Assembly (NCBI GenBank): GCA_005893185.1
Contig: VBOS01000062.1
Location: 1 to 11,593 of the forward strand
Direction: 5' to 3'
From: Candidatus Eiseniibacteriota bacterium
Lineage (GTDB): Bacteria; Eisenbacteria; RBG-16-71-46
Length of the DNA: 11,593 nucleotides
Shown here piece after piece: positions 6,077 to 11,593 of the stretch; within the stretch, counting starts at the first letter, position 1, and the number at the start of each line of letters is the position of its first letter. A program made the position numbers and the translations under genes. The notes under the pieces were generated by a model that saw only the letters and a list, made by a program, of their open reading frames with translations, had not been told where the DNA came from and did no database searches.

Positions 6077-7195
6077 GTCGCTTCTCCACGGGGAAGTTGA
6101 GCAGCACGGTGGTGCCGTGGCCCTCGCGGCTCAGCACCTCGATCGTGCCGCCGTGCTCGTGCACGATGGTCTGCGAGATCGAGAGCCCGAGCCCTGTGCC
6201 CTGCGGCTTGGTCGAGAAAAAGGGATGAAACAGCTTCGCCAGCACGCCCCGGGACATGCCCGCGCCATGGTCGGTGACGCGCACCTGCTGGAACGGCACG
6301 CGCGCCGCTCCGGCGCCCGGCTCGGCGCGGACCCCGCGGGTGGGATCCGCTGCGCGCCGCCCCGGCCCGCGCGGCGTCGGCCGCCGCCGGACGGTCCGGA
6401 TCTCGTAGCGCAGCGTCCCCCCTTGCGGCATGGCCTGGATCGAGTTCAGCGTGATGTTGAGCAGCACCTGGGACACGAGGTCCGCATCAATGTAGACCGG
6501 CGCGAGCCGCGGCGCCACGCCGACCTCGGCCGTGACTCCGGCCTGCGCCAGCGCGTCCCGCGACAGCTCGAGGACGCGCTCGACGCAAGCTGCGAGCGTG
6601 CCGGGCTTGAGCTCGGGCGCGCGCGGCCGCGCGTACTGGAGCAGGCTGGTCACGATGCGGTCGAGCCGCGCCACCTCGTCCAGGATCACGCGCACGAAAC
6701 GCGCGCGCTCGTCGCGGGGCTCGAAGCGCCGCAGTTGCGGATCTCGTGCGCCACTCCCGCGCTGAGCTGGCCGAGGGTGGCGAGCCGCTCGTTGCGGCGC
6801 AGCTCCTCGCGCAGGCGCTTCATCTGCGTGAGGTCGCGGAGCGTGAGCAGCGTCCAGGGCGGCCGGCCCAGGCGATAGGTGCGCAACAGCACAGGGACCT
6901 CGCTGCCGTCGCGCGCCACCAGCACGCCCTCCCGCTCGCCGGCCGCTGCGCGGTACGCATCTGCGAGCAGGTCGTCGTGGGCCCCCGCTGTACGCAGCAG
7001 CCGGGAGGCGTGGGCTCCCCGCGCTTGCGATGGGCGGAGCGACAGGAGCCGCAGCGCGGGGCGGTTGATGCGCCTGAGCCGCGCGTCCGGATCGAGCAGC
7101 AGCACGCCGGTCTCGGCGTCCTCCATCAGGGCCCGCGCCAGCGCCTCCGGCGATGGCCCCGGCCGTCGTGGCCGGCTCGTCTCCGCGCCTGTCAT
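6018..7195 (-). pseudogene. PAS histidine kinase with broken frame in the H-box (FlrB/NtrB-like)
   Basis: The cognate sensor kinase of the downstream regulator by position. The first frame (7195 to about 6734) gives a PAS domain (MEDAETGVLLLDPDARLRRI, LLTLRDLTQMKRL) and the H-box start LATLGQLSAGVAHEIRN. Sense then jumps to the next frame with LRRFEPRDERARFVRVILDE and continues through the second DHp helix (EVARLDRIVTSLLQYARP) and a complete ATPase domain: N-box LLNITLNSIQAM, G1 VTDHGAGM, F-box LFHPFFSTK, G2 GTGLGLSIS. About 11-14 residues normally following HEIRN (PLxGI...) are missing, so this is a short frame-disrupting deletion rather than a single-base slip. There is no transmembrane segment, so the kinase is cytosolic. 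It is either inactive in this genome or an assembly error. The start ATG at 7195 lacks a Shine-Dalgarno but has a -10 box spaced for a leaderless mRNA. Confidence 0.85.
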
Positions 7196-7202
7196 CGCGC
7201 GC

Positions 7203-7208
7203 AGTATA
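7203..7208 (-). promoter_or_regulatory. -10 element TATACT, leaderless start of the kinase gene
   Basis: TATACT on the minus strand is followed by 7 nt (GCGCGCG) and then the kinase ATG at 7195. That places the expected transcription start on, or next to, the A of the ATG. There is no Shine-Dalgarno upstream, consistent with a leaderless transcript. No clear -35 hexamer is visible. Confidence 0.45.
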
Positions 7209-7269
7209 TCGCAAGCTTCGATGAGCGAGACGCACGGCGACCCTCGACGCCCGACGGGATGCTTCGCTC

Positions 7270-7291
7270 GGCCCGGCTGGCGAACCGGGCC
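7270..7291 (-). terminator. Hairpin after the csrA-flgM-like unit
   Basis: GGCCCGG and CCGGGCC form a perfect 7-bp stem with an 8-nt loop, 33 nt past the stop of the FlgM-like frame and ahead of the kinase promoter. No T-run follows, so this is a terminator only by position. Confidence 0.35.
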
Positions 7292-7323
7292 GGGAAACGC
7301 TCCGGCCCACGGTTCGGAAAGAG

Positions 7324-7602
7324 TCAGTCCCGAAACTCGCGCATCACGGCTTCCGCGATCCGGGTGCGCACGTGCCGGAGGTCGTAGTACCCGGCCGCGA
7401 GGCGCGCGCGCGCGGACTCGACGAGCGAATCGCGGACTCCGGCGTCCTGCGGCGGCCGCGCGGCCCGTGCCGGCCGCGGGCCGCGGCCCGCGAAGCTGTG
7501 CGAGGCGATGGGCAACGGGAGGATGCGTGCGATCGTGTGCGCGAGGGCCCGCGGGGGCGCGGGGACATCGTTGAGGACGCGTACGACGTCCCCCGACTCG
7601 GC
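7324..7602 (-). CDS. flgM: FlgM-like anti-sigma-28 factor (start not identifiable)
   Basis: The C-terminus (GVRDSLVESARARLAAGYYD, then RIAEAVMREF) matches the FlgM pattern of a Val-Arg helix, a Gly-x-Tyr turn and an Ile-Ala-x-x-(I/L/V) helix. That part binds sigma-28 in studied FlgM proteins. The codons have almost exclusively G or C at the third position back to the csrA stop (7604), so coding seems to extend over about 92 residues. Yet no in-frame ATG or GTG exists between 7606 and the stop apart from codons near the very end. The options are the TTG at 7515 (63 residues), a start deep inside csrA (GTG 7686 or ATG 7713), a non-standard start, or an indel in the consensus. The interval given is the extent of coding-like sequence. 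The neighbouring fliA and the sigma-28-type promoter of this unit fit a FliA-FlgM feedback loop. Confidence 0.5.
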   Translation of the reverse strand, partial: AESGDVVRVLNDVPAPPRALAHTIARILPLPIASHSFAGRGPRPARAARPPQDAGVRDSLVESARARLAAGYYDLRHVRTRIAEAVMREFRD

Positions 7603-7603
7603 C

Positions 7604-7855
7604 CTATGCCGAGCGGTCCTTCTTCTCGCTCTCCGGAGTCGCCGGTGATTCGGGACCCGGCCCCATCTTGTGGAGGCGTTGCGCACGGCGGTTCTCTTCC
7701 TGGATACGCGCATAGATCTCTTCCCGGTGCACCTTCACTTCGGGCGGAGCTTCGATCCCGAGTTTCACCTGTCCCGAGCGGACCTCGAGAACCGTGATCT
7801 TGACCGAATCTCCGATCCGAATGTTCTCTCCTAACTTCCTTGTTAGGACCAGCAT
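7604..7855 (-). CDS. csrA: CsrA/RsmA carbon storage regulator (RNA-binding translational repressor)
   Basis: A dimeric protein that binds GGA motifs in mRNA leaders, typically repressing flagellin and other targets. The 83 residues start MLVLTRKLGENIRIG and keep the RNA-contact residues L4, R6, V42 and R44 (VKVHREEI). After about residue 60 comes a 20-residue polar tail (GPGPESPATPESEKKDRSA), longer than the 61-aa enterobacterial protein. ATG 7855 has GGAGGGAG 8 nt upstream. That GGA-rich ribosome site, following a GCACCGGTGC palindrome, could allow autorepression as known for other csrA genes (inference). It is the first gene after a sigma-28-type promoter and is followed by the FlgM-like frame. 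The usual partner fliW is not in the window. Confidence 0.96.
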   Translation of the reverse strand: MLVLTRKLGENIRIGDSVKITVLEVRSGQVKLGIEAPPEVKVHREEIYARIQEENRRAQRLHKMGPGPESPATPESEKKDRSA

Positions 7856-7912
7856 TGTGAAGCTCCCTCCGCACCGGTGCCGGGGCGAGTGTCACCCGTC
7901 AGGATAGAAAGC

Positions 7913-7939
7913 GTATCGGCAAAAACTTCAAGACACTTA
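7913..7939 (-). promoter_or_regulatory. Sigma-28 (FliA)-type promoter of csrA
   Basis: Minus strand: TAAGTGTC, 11 nt, then GCCGATAC. The -10 half matches seven of eight bases of the GCCGATAA consensus. The spacer is exactly the consensus 11 nt, and the -35 half keeps the TAA core of TAAAGTTT. The predicted start near 7906 gives a leader of about 50 nt to csrA. The -35 overlaps the end of an inverted-repeat arm. Confidence 0.65.
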
Positions 7940-8033
7940 ACCCGGAGGAACCACGATCGCGCGAAGCAAACGCAACTGCCGCATGGGGCAGAGCGCGTTC
8001 GCATCACGGCGGGGTCATGGTTCCTCCGGGTTA
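7938..8033. repeat. Long inverted repeat (16-bp perfect, 18/19 extended arms) between csrA and the PP2C gene
   Basis: The left arm TAACCCGGAGGAACCA (7938-7953) and right arm TGGTTCCTCCGGGTTA (8018-8033) are exact reverse complements. With three more inner bases they match at 18 of 19 (7938-7956 with 8015-8033). The 58-nt centre has a nested stem around 7977-7989 (CTGCC/GGCAG), and GCGAA...TTCGC (7961-7965 with 7998-8002) gives it further pairing. Each arm lies at the upstream side of a divergent transcription unit. It could be a pair of regulator sites, a structured RNA, or a small REP/MITE-like element. Confidence 0.75.
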
Positions 8034-8084
8034 GGGTATGCAGAATAGACATATTCGGTTGACACTCCAAGCCCGTTGTGACCC

Positions 8085-8112
8085 TTGACTCCCGCGGGCC
8101 CCCTGTTAGCCT
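8085..8112 (+). promoter_or_regulatory. Possible sigma-70 promoter of the PP2C gene
   Basis: TTGACT (8085-8090), a 16-nt spacer and TAGCCT (8107-8112). The start would be about 25 nt upstream of the ATG at 8144. The match is moderate, and a nearby TTGACA at 8059 has no good -10 partner. Confidence 0.3.
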
Positions 8113-8132
8113 TCTCCTCGCTGCTCAACCCG

Positions 8133-8138
8133 GGGAGG
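8133..8138 (+). promoter_or_regulatory. Ribosome binding site fixing the PP2C start
   Basis: GGGGAGG, ideally spaced before the ATG at 8144, argues against the upstream GTG at 8078. Confidence 0.7.
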
Positions 8139-8143
8139 CATGG

Positions 8144-10612
8144 ATGCACCGTGGATGGACCGGACTATTGCCGGCCTGGCTCCTGATGGCTTCCGCCGGG
8201 ATCCTCGCCCTGTCGGCGCTGAGCTTGCCGCGCCGACCCTATACCGGGGTCATTCTGAAGTCGGATCGTGTCGCCGGGGTGGTCGCGGGAAGCCCCGGCG
8301 ACCGTGCGGGGATCGCCGCCGGGGACCAGCTGAAGCCCGCCGGCGCGTCGGAAGGAGGACCGGCCTCCCAGCTCGGCCTGCTCGCAGGCGCAGCGCCCGG
8401 AACGCCACTGCTGCTCGAGCGCCGGTCGTCGGGCGGCGAGTGGCGGCGCGTGTGGCTGGTGCCCGAGGCTCAGCCCGCCGCCGAGCGGCGCATGATGGCC
8501 GCCCAGCTCGCTGTGTGTTCGGGGTTCGTCCTGCTCGCGGGGATGGTGTGGAGCGAGCGGCGCGACCTTCTCACCCGCACCTTCCTGCTCCTCTGCCTCG
8601 CTTTCGCCTGGCTCGTGATGCCCACGCCGCTCTGGCCCTCGACACCGGCCACCGCGGTCTGGGACGCCGTGTACTCGGGCATCACGCTGTTCCTGCCCGC
8701 GCTGTTCATCCACTTCTTCGCCCTCTTTCCCGAGGCCGGCCTGGGGAGCCCGAAGGTGGCGGCGGTGGTGCGGGCCGCCTATGCGATCGCCATACTGCTG
8801 CTGGCGGCCGTGCTCGTTGAGCCCTGGGGGCAGGGCTCGGCGCCGGCCGGGCGCGCGCTCGTCGTGCTCCAGGGAGCGGCAGCCGTGTGGTTCGCCGCCG
8901 GGCTGGTATTCGCCCTGGCGTTGTTCGCGCGCTCCTATTTTCGCGCCCGGACACCGGACGCGCGGCGGCGGCTGCGCGTCGCGCTCGCGGGCACGCTTCT
9001 CGGAGCCGGACCTCTCGCGATCCTGATCCTGGTGCGGAACCTGTCGCCGGAGACGACGGTGCCGGGCGAGCGCTGGGCGGTCGTCCTCACGCTCCTCGTG
9101 CCTGCCTCGTTCGCATGGGCCGTGGTCGTCCACCGCATCTTCGACTTCCGCATCGCGCTCCGTGCAGCTGCCCTCGCGCTCGTGCTCCTGGGAATCGCGG
9201 TCTCCGCCTGGTTCAGCGGAGAATGGATCGCGCGCCACTGGGGGGCTCGCCTCGGGGCCCAGGTCGAGGGCCTCTCGCTCGCGGGCATCGCTCTGCTCTC
9301 GGCGGTCCTGGGACCCGTGAACACGTGGGCGCGCAGCCTCAACGCGCGGTTCGATCGGGATGCGGGCGCGGCTTCGCTCGGGGCGTGGGTGGCGCGCGAG
9401 GAGCCCGCCGGGAGCGAGTCCGAGACGGGCGTCCTGAGCGCCGCTTGTCAGGCGCTCCTCGAGGTCCTCCTGCTCGACGGCTGTTTGGCGCTCGCGGCTG
9501 CGGGCGATGCAACCGCCGAGGTCGTGCGCATCGGCCACCTCTCCCCCTTGGCGCTCCATCCGGGGCTGCTCGCGCGCCTGGACGGCGAGGGCGGCGTGAT
9601 CGCGGTGGAAGATCCGCGCCTGGCAGCGGACGACCGCTCGACACTGGAGCGCGCAGGCGTGCGATGGCTTCTGCCGGTCGGGCGGGCGCCTGTGCGCGTC
9701 CTGCTGCTCATGGGCCGGCGCCTCTCGGGAGCGTGGCTGGGACGCATCGAGGCACACGAGCTATCGCGCTTCGCAGAGCACGTGGACGTTGCGCTCGAGA
9801 ACATCGAGCTGCGGCGCGCCGCGCGCACGCGGGGCGCGCTCGATCGCGAGCTCCAGGTCGCACACGCCATGCAGGTGAACCTGCTGCCGCGCCACGCGCC
9901 GGTCTATCCGACGCTCGACTGCGCGGCCACAGCGGTTTCGAGCGAGACGGTCGGCGGCGACTACTACGATTTCGTCGAGACCTCGGCGCGCGACTTCACG
10001 CTGGCCGTCGGGGACGCGGCCGGCAAGGGCGTGCCTGCTGCGCTGGTGCTGGCGCGGGTCCAGGCGCACTTCCGCGACGAGGCGCGCCGGGCCGGCAGCC
10101 CCGGCGCCCTGCTGCGCGCGCTCAACCGCGAGCTGGTCGGCCTCGATCAGCCGGAGAAGTTCATGGGCCTGCTCTGCGCCCGCGTCGACGTCCGCACCGC
10201 CCGGGTATGGTTCGCGAACGCGGGCCTCACGCCTCCCCTGGTCCGCCGCCGGGAGGGCCGCTTCGAGGAGCTCACGGCCGGGGGCGTGCTGCTCGGGGTG
10301 AGCGGGGACGCAACCTACCCGGACGTGGGAGTGGACCTCCAAGGGGGAGACGTGGTGGTGCTGTACACGGACGGCCTCACCGAGGCGCGGCGCGGGGACG
10401 AGCTGTTCGGGGTCGAACGCGTGCGCAAGAGCCTCGACGCGTGCGGGACACGCCGCGCGGCCGATATCCTGGAGGGCCTGCTCGCAGCGGTCCGGGACTT
10501 CGCCGACCGCCCCCTCGACGACCTCACGGTCGTGGTCCTGCGCCAGCTCACCGACCCCGTCCGGGGACGCAATCCACTCCCGCAGATCGGCCTCAAGCTC
10601 GGGACGACATAG
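8144..10612 (+). CDS. PDZ - multi-TM - GAF-like - PP2C (RsbU/SpoIIE) membrane phosphatase
   Basis: A predicted membrane-anchored Ser/Thr phosphatase that would dephosphorylate an anti-anti-sigma (STAS) partner. The 822 residues run: TM helix (8-26); PDZ-like domain (about 33-110; YTGVILKSDRVAGVVAGSPG, DRAGIAAGDQL); a block of about eight hydrophobic helices (about 120-420); a GAF-like cytoplasmic region (about 430-580); a linker helix; then PP2C with the metal-site motifs GGDYYDF (about 604), VGDAAGKG (about 621), YTDGLTEAR (about 739) and LDDLTVVVL (about 791), all intact. I chose the ATG at 8144 because GGGGAGG lies 5 nt upstream. The longer GTG frame from 8078 adds 22 unlikely residues covering the promoter region. 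No kinase, STAS or sigma partner is adjacent. It is transcribed divergently from csrA across the inverted repeat, so a link to motility is possible but unproven. Confidence 0.9.
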   Translation: MHRGWTGLLPAWLLMASAGILALSALSLPRRPYTGVILKSDRVAGVVAGSPGDRAGIAAGDQLKPAGASEGGPASQLGLLAGAAPGTPLLLERRSSGGEWRRVWLVPEAQPAAERRMMAAQLAVCSGFVLLAGMVWSERRDLLTRTFLLLCLAFAWLVMPTPLWPSTPATAVWDAVYSGITLFLPALFIHFFALFPEAGLGSPKVAAVVRAAYAIAILLLAAVLVEPWGQGSAPAGRALVVLQGAAAVWFAAGLVFALALFARSYFRARTPDARRRLRVALAGTLLGAGPLAILILVRNLSPETTVPGERWAVVLTLLVPASFAWAVVVHRIFDFRIALRAAALALVLLGIAVSAWFSGEWIARHWGARLGAQVEGLSLAGIALLSAVLGPVNTWARSLNARFDRDAGAASLGAWVAREEPAGSESETGVLSAACQALLEVLLLDGCLALAAAGDATAEVVRIGHLSPLALHPGLLARLDGEGGVIAVEDPRLAADDRSTLERAGVRWLLPVGRAPVRVLLLMGRRLSGAWLGRIEAHELSRFAEHVDVALENIELRRAARTRGALDRELQVAHAMQVNLLPRHAPVYPTLDCAATAVSSETVGGDYYDFVETSARDFTLAVGDAAGKGVPAALVLARVQAHFRDEARRAGSPGALLRALNRELVGLDQPEKFMGLLCARVDVRTARVWFANAGLTPPLVRRREGRFEELTAGGVLLGVSGDATYPDVGVDLQGGDVVVLYTDGLTEARRGDELFGVERVRKSLDACGTRRAADILEGLLAAVRDFADRPLDDLTVVVLRQLTDPVRGRNPLPQIGLKLGTT

Positions 10613-10730
10613 ACCGATACAGCGAGGTGAGGCGACAGGATGCCGCCTCCCCCGCCCGCGCAGCCAACCCACGGGCGGCCGAGTCAGACGGTTGACCGCG
10701 TCGGAGACGCGCCTCGAAGTCGGAGGCACC

Positions 10731-10787
10731 GTGGATTTCGGCCTGTTGGTGTTGTTCATCGACCTGCTCTGGTGGATCCGCCGCTAG
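10731..10787 (+). CDS. Possible 18-aa hydrophobic micropeptide
   Basis: A GTG start with GGAGG 4 nt upstream opens an 18-codon frame, VDFGLLVLFIDLLWWIRR, ending in TAG. The composition (hydrophobic core, Trp pair, Arg-Arg end) is that of a very short membrane-inserting peptide and is unusual in such GC-rich non-coding DNA. The stop codon lies in the loop of a strong hairpin. It could equally be chance, or the remnant of a longer membrane protein. Low confidence. Confidence 0.25.
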   Translation: MDFGLLVLFIDLLWWIRR

Positions 10788-10800
10788 TCGCGGCGGCTCC
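10774..10800. terminator. Hairpin between converging genes (possible bidirectional terminator)
   Basis: CCGCCGC (10778-10784) and GCGGCGG (10790-10796) form a perfect 7-bp stem with a 5-nt loop. It is extended by GGA/TCC after one mismatch. There is no T-run on either strand. Its position between convergent genes suits termination of both. Confidence 0.45.
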
Positions 10801-11029
10801 AGAGAAGCCGGAGAGGATCGCAGCGGGGTTGGCTCCCCGGACCCCGCTTCAGCCCGGCGCGCCCGTCGAGGCTCCACCCGACGGCCTCCGCGCCAGGTCA
10901 GGACGAGCGCGTGTCGATCACGGCCGCGCTCCAGTGCAGTGTCCGAGAACTGGCTGCGAGGCCCCGCTCGTCGGCAGGGGCCCTCGCCCCCGCGGCTCCG
11001 CCCGCCGCCAGGGCTCGATCCCCACTTCC

Positions 11030-11593
11030 TCACCGCACGGAGGCGATCAGGCTTCCGGCCAGCTCCCGCACCCGCATCACGGCACCGCTCGAAGGATCCT
11101 GGGCCACGGCGCGGGCGAACGCCGCGCCGACCACAACGGCGTCTGCGACCCCGCGGAGGGTTCGCGCAGCTGCGGGGCTCGAGATGCCGAAGCCCACCGC
11201 GATCGGTAGCGTCGTGAGGCGGCGCAGATCTGCGATGCGGTCTAAGAGCGAGCCCGCGAAGCCCTTGGAATCCCCCGTGACTCCGGTGCGCGCCACGACG
11301 TAGACGAAGCCCCGGCAGCGGGCGAGCAGCAGCGGCAGCCGGCCGGGATCGGTGGTGGGCGCAACCATGGTCACGGTGTCGAGCCCTTCGCGGTCGCACT
11401 GCTCCCAGACCTCGGGTGCTTCCTCGGGCGGCAGGTCGGAGATCAAGAGCCCGTCGGCCCCCGCCTCGCTGGCGGCGCGCGTGAAGCGCTCGACTCCCGA
11501 TGCGAGGATCGGCTGGGCGTAGCTCATGATGACGACGGGGAGCGGATCGTGGTCGCGAAAGCGCGCGACCAGGGCCAGCGCCTGCTCCGCCCC
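11030..11593 (-). CDS. trpA: Tryptophan synthase alpha subunit (partial, C-terminal 187 residues)
   Basis: Cleaves indole-3-glycerol phosphate to indole and glyceraldehyde-3-phosphate, working with TrpB. The visible part corresponds to about residue 80 onward of the roughly 265-aa family. It shows PVVIMSYAQPILASGVERF (the LLMYAN-like strand), GADGLLISDLPPEE, RGFVYVVARTGVTG (active-site loop with the conserved Arg-x-Gly-Val-Thr-Gly) and VGFGISSP (phosphate-binding strand). It ends normally with ELAGSLIASVR and TGA at 11030-11032. The reading frame is open to the right edge, so the N-terminus with the catalytic Glu and Asp lies outside. The trpB or trpF neighbours expected upstream are not seen. 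It is unrelated in function to the flagellar genes. Confidence 0.96.
   Translation of the reverse strand, partial: GAEQALALVARFRDHDPLPVVIMSYAQPILASGVERFTRAASEAGADGLLISDLPPEEAPEVWEQCDREGLDTVTMVAPTTDPGRLPLLLARCRGFVYVVARTGVTGDSKGFAGSLLDRIADLRRLTTLPIAVGFGISSPAAARTLRGVADAVVVGAAFARAVAQDPSSGAVMRVRELAGSLIASVR

Larger units (their letters stand above)
7856..8143. other. Divergent intergenic region csrA / PP2C gene
   Basis: 288 bp with no convincing gene. It contains the sigma-28 promoter and leader of csrA (minus), the long inverted repeat, and the presumed promoter and leader of the PP2C gene (plus). An inverted 8-bp copy pair, GAGTGTCA near 7887 and TGACACTC near 8061, also brackets the region. Small ORFs on both strands read through the repeat arms and share translated segments only because of the repeat. 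Confidence 0.6.
10613..11029. other. Convergent intergenic region, PP2C gene / trpA
   Basis: 417 bp between two converging genes. I see no normal-sized gene; long frames here lack family resemblance and coding-like codon use. It holds a small stem at 10629-10649 (GAGGCG/CGCCTC, 17 nt after the PP2C stop), a possible 18-codon ORF at 10731-10787, and a hairpin at 10774-10800. Confidence 0.6.

Noticed and set aside
7930..8040. c-di-GMP (GEMM) riboswitch or CsrB-type sponge RNA
   Set aside because: The conserved GEMM core segments are not present, and the GGA triplets lie in the paired arms rather than in loops. There are too few exposed GGA sites for a sponge.
7843..8070. Small ORFs on both strands in the csrA/PP2C intergenic region sharing LTRRNHD and WFLRV segments
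   Set aside because: The shared peptides are produced by the inverted repeat read on each strand; there is no ribosome site and no recognisable domain.
8078..8143. GTG start 22 codons upstream of the chosen PP2C start
   Set aside because: It has no Shine-Dalgarno and would translate the likely promoter; GGGGAGG directly precedes the ATG at 8144.
8165..9757. Long minus-strand frame of 530 codons across the PP2C gene
   Set aside because: Low-complexity Arg/Glu/Gln-rich antisense shadow; the plus strand has intact PDZ, TM and PP2C motifs.
10640..11209. Plus-strand open frame of 189 codons between the PP2C gene and trpA
   Set aside because: Pro/Arg-rich without family features, and it runs antisense into trpA; composition-driven open frame.
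1..11593. CRISPR arrays, tRNA or rRNA genes, insertion sequences, transposase or integrase genes
   Set aside because: No regularly spaced repeats, no cloverleaf-like or rRNA-like segments and no mobile-element proteins were seen. The region reads as ordinary core and regulatory chromosome.

Overview
The window is very GC-rich, densely packed bacterial chromosome. It carries a polar-flagellum-type regulatory locus: a MinD-like FlhG/FleN ATPase, a sigma-28 (FliA/WhiG-type) factor, a sigma-54 enhancer-binding regulator with a PAS histidine kinase, CsrA, and a FlgM-like protein. The gene content and GC level suit a flagellated, high-GC delta-proteobacterial or myxococcal-type lineage (or a similar uncultured phylum). 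This is inference from gene content only; no marker gene fixes the taxonomy.

Layout. (1) Positions 1-4328, all minus strand, read as one operon. It starts at a well-formed sigma-54 promoter (4362-4377) and runs: receiver-only protein whose phospho-acceptor Asp is Ser; an unrecognised 93-aa protein; FlhG; FliA; a stand-alone histidine-kinase DHp domain with no ATPase domain; a GAF-GGDEF protein with a destroyed active site but a kept c-di-GMP inhibitory site (with an apparent frameshift); and a normal response regulator running off the left edge. Junctions are ATGA or TTGA overlaps or short gaps. (2) 4329-4645 is non-coding and holds the sigma-54 promoter and several dyads. (3) 4646-7195, minus strand: an NtrC-family regulator overlapped by its PAS kinase. 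The kinase frame is broken inside the H-box, and the gene appears to be read from a leaderless promoter. (4) 7324-7855, minus strand: csrA followed by a FlgM-like anti-sigma-28 reading frame with no clear start, behind a sigma-28-type promoter (7913-7939). (5) 7856-8143 is a divergent intergenic region with a long inverted repeat. (6) 8144-10612, plus strand: a PDZ / multi-TM / GAF-like / PP2C (RsbU-SpoIIE) phosphatase. (7) 10613-11029 is mostly empty, with two hairpins and a possible 18-codon hydrophobic ORF. (8) 11030-11593, minus strand: the C-terminal part of trpA, unrelated housekeeping.

Proposed working model (inference): the PAS kinase and NtrC-type regulator drive the sigma-54 operon, which makes FlhG (flagellar number control) and FliA. 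FliA then drives csrA-flgM, giving post-transcriptional control (CsrA) and feedback inhibition of FliA (FlgM-like). The pseudo-receiver, the orphan DHp domain, the orphan 93-aa protein and the inactive GGDEF protein are extra parts in the same operon whose roles are not obvious. They are the most interesting content here. Two frame breaks and one missing start codon within 11.6 kb also raise the possibility of consensus errors in the assembly.
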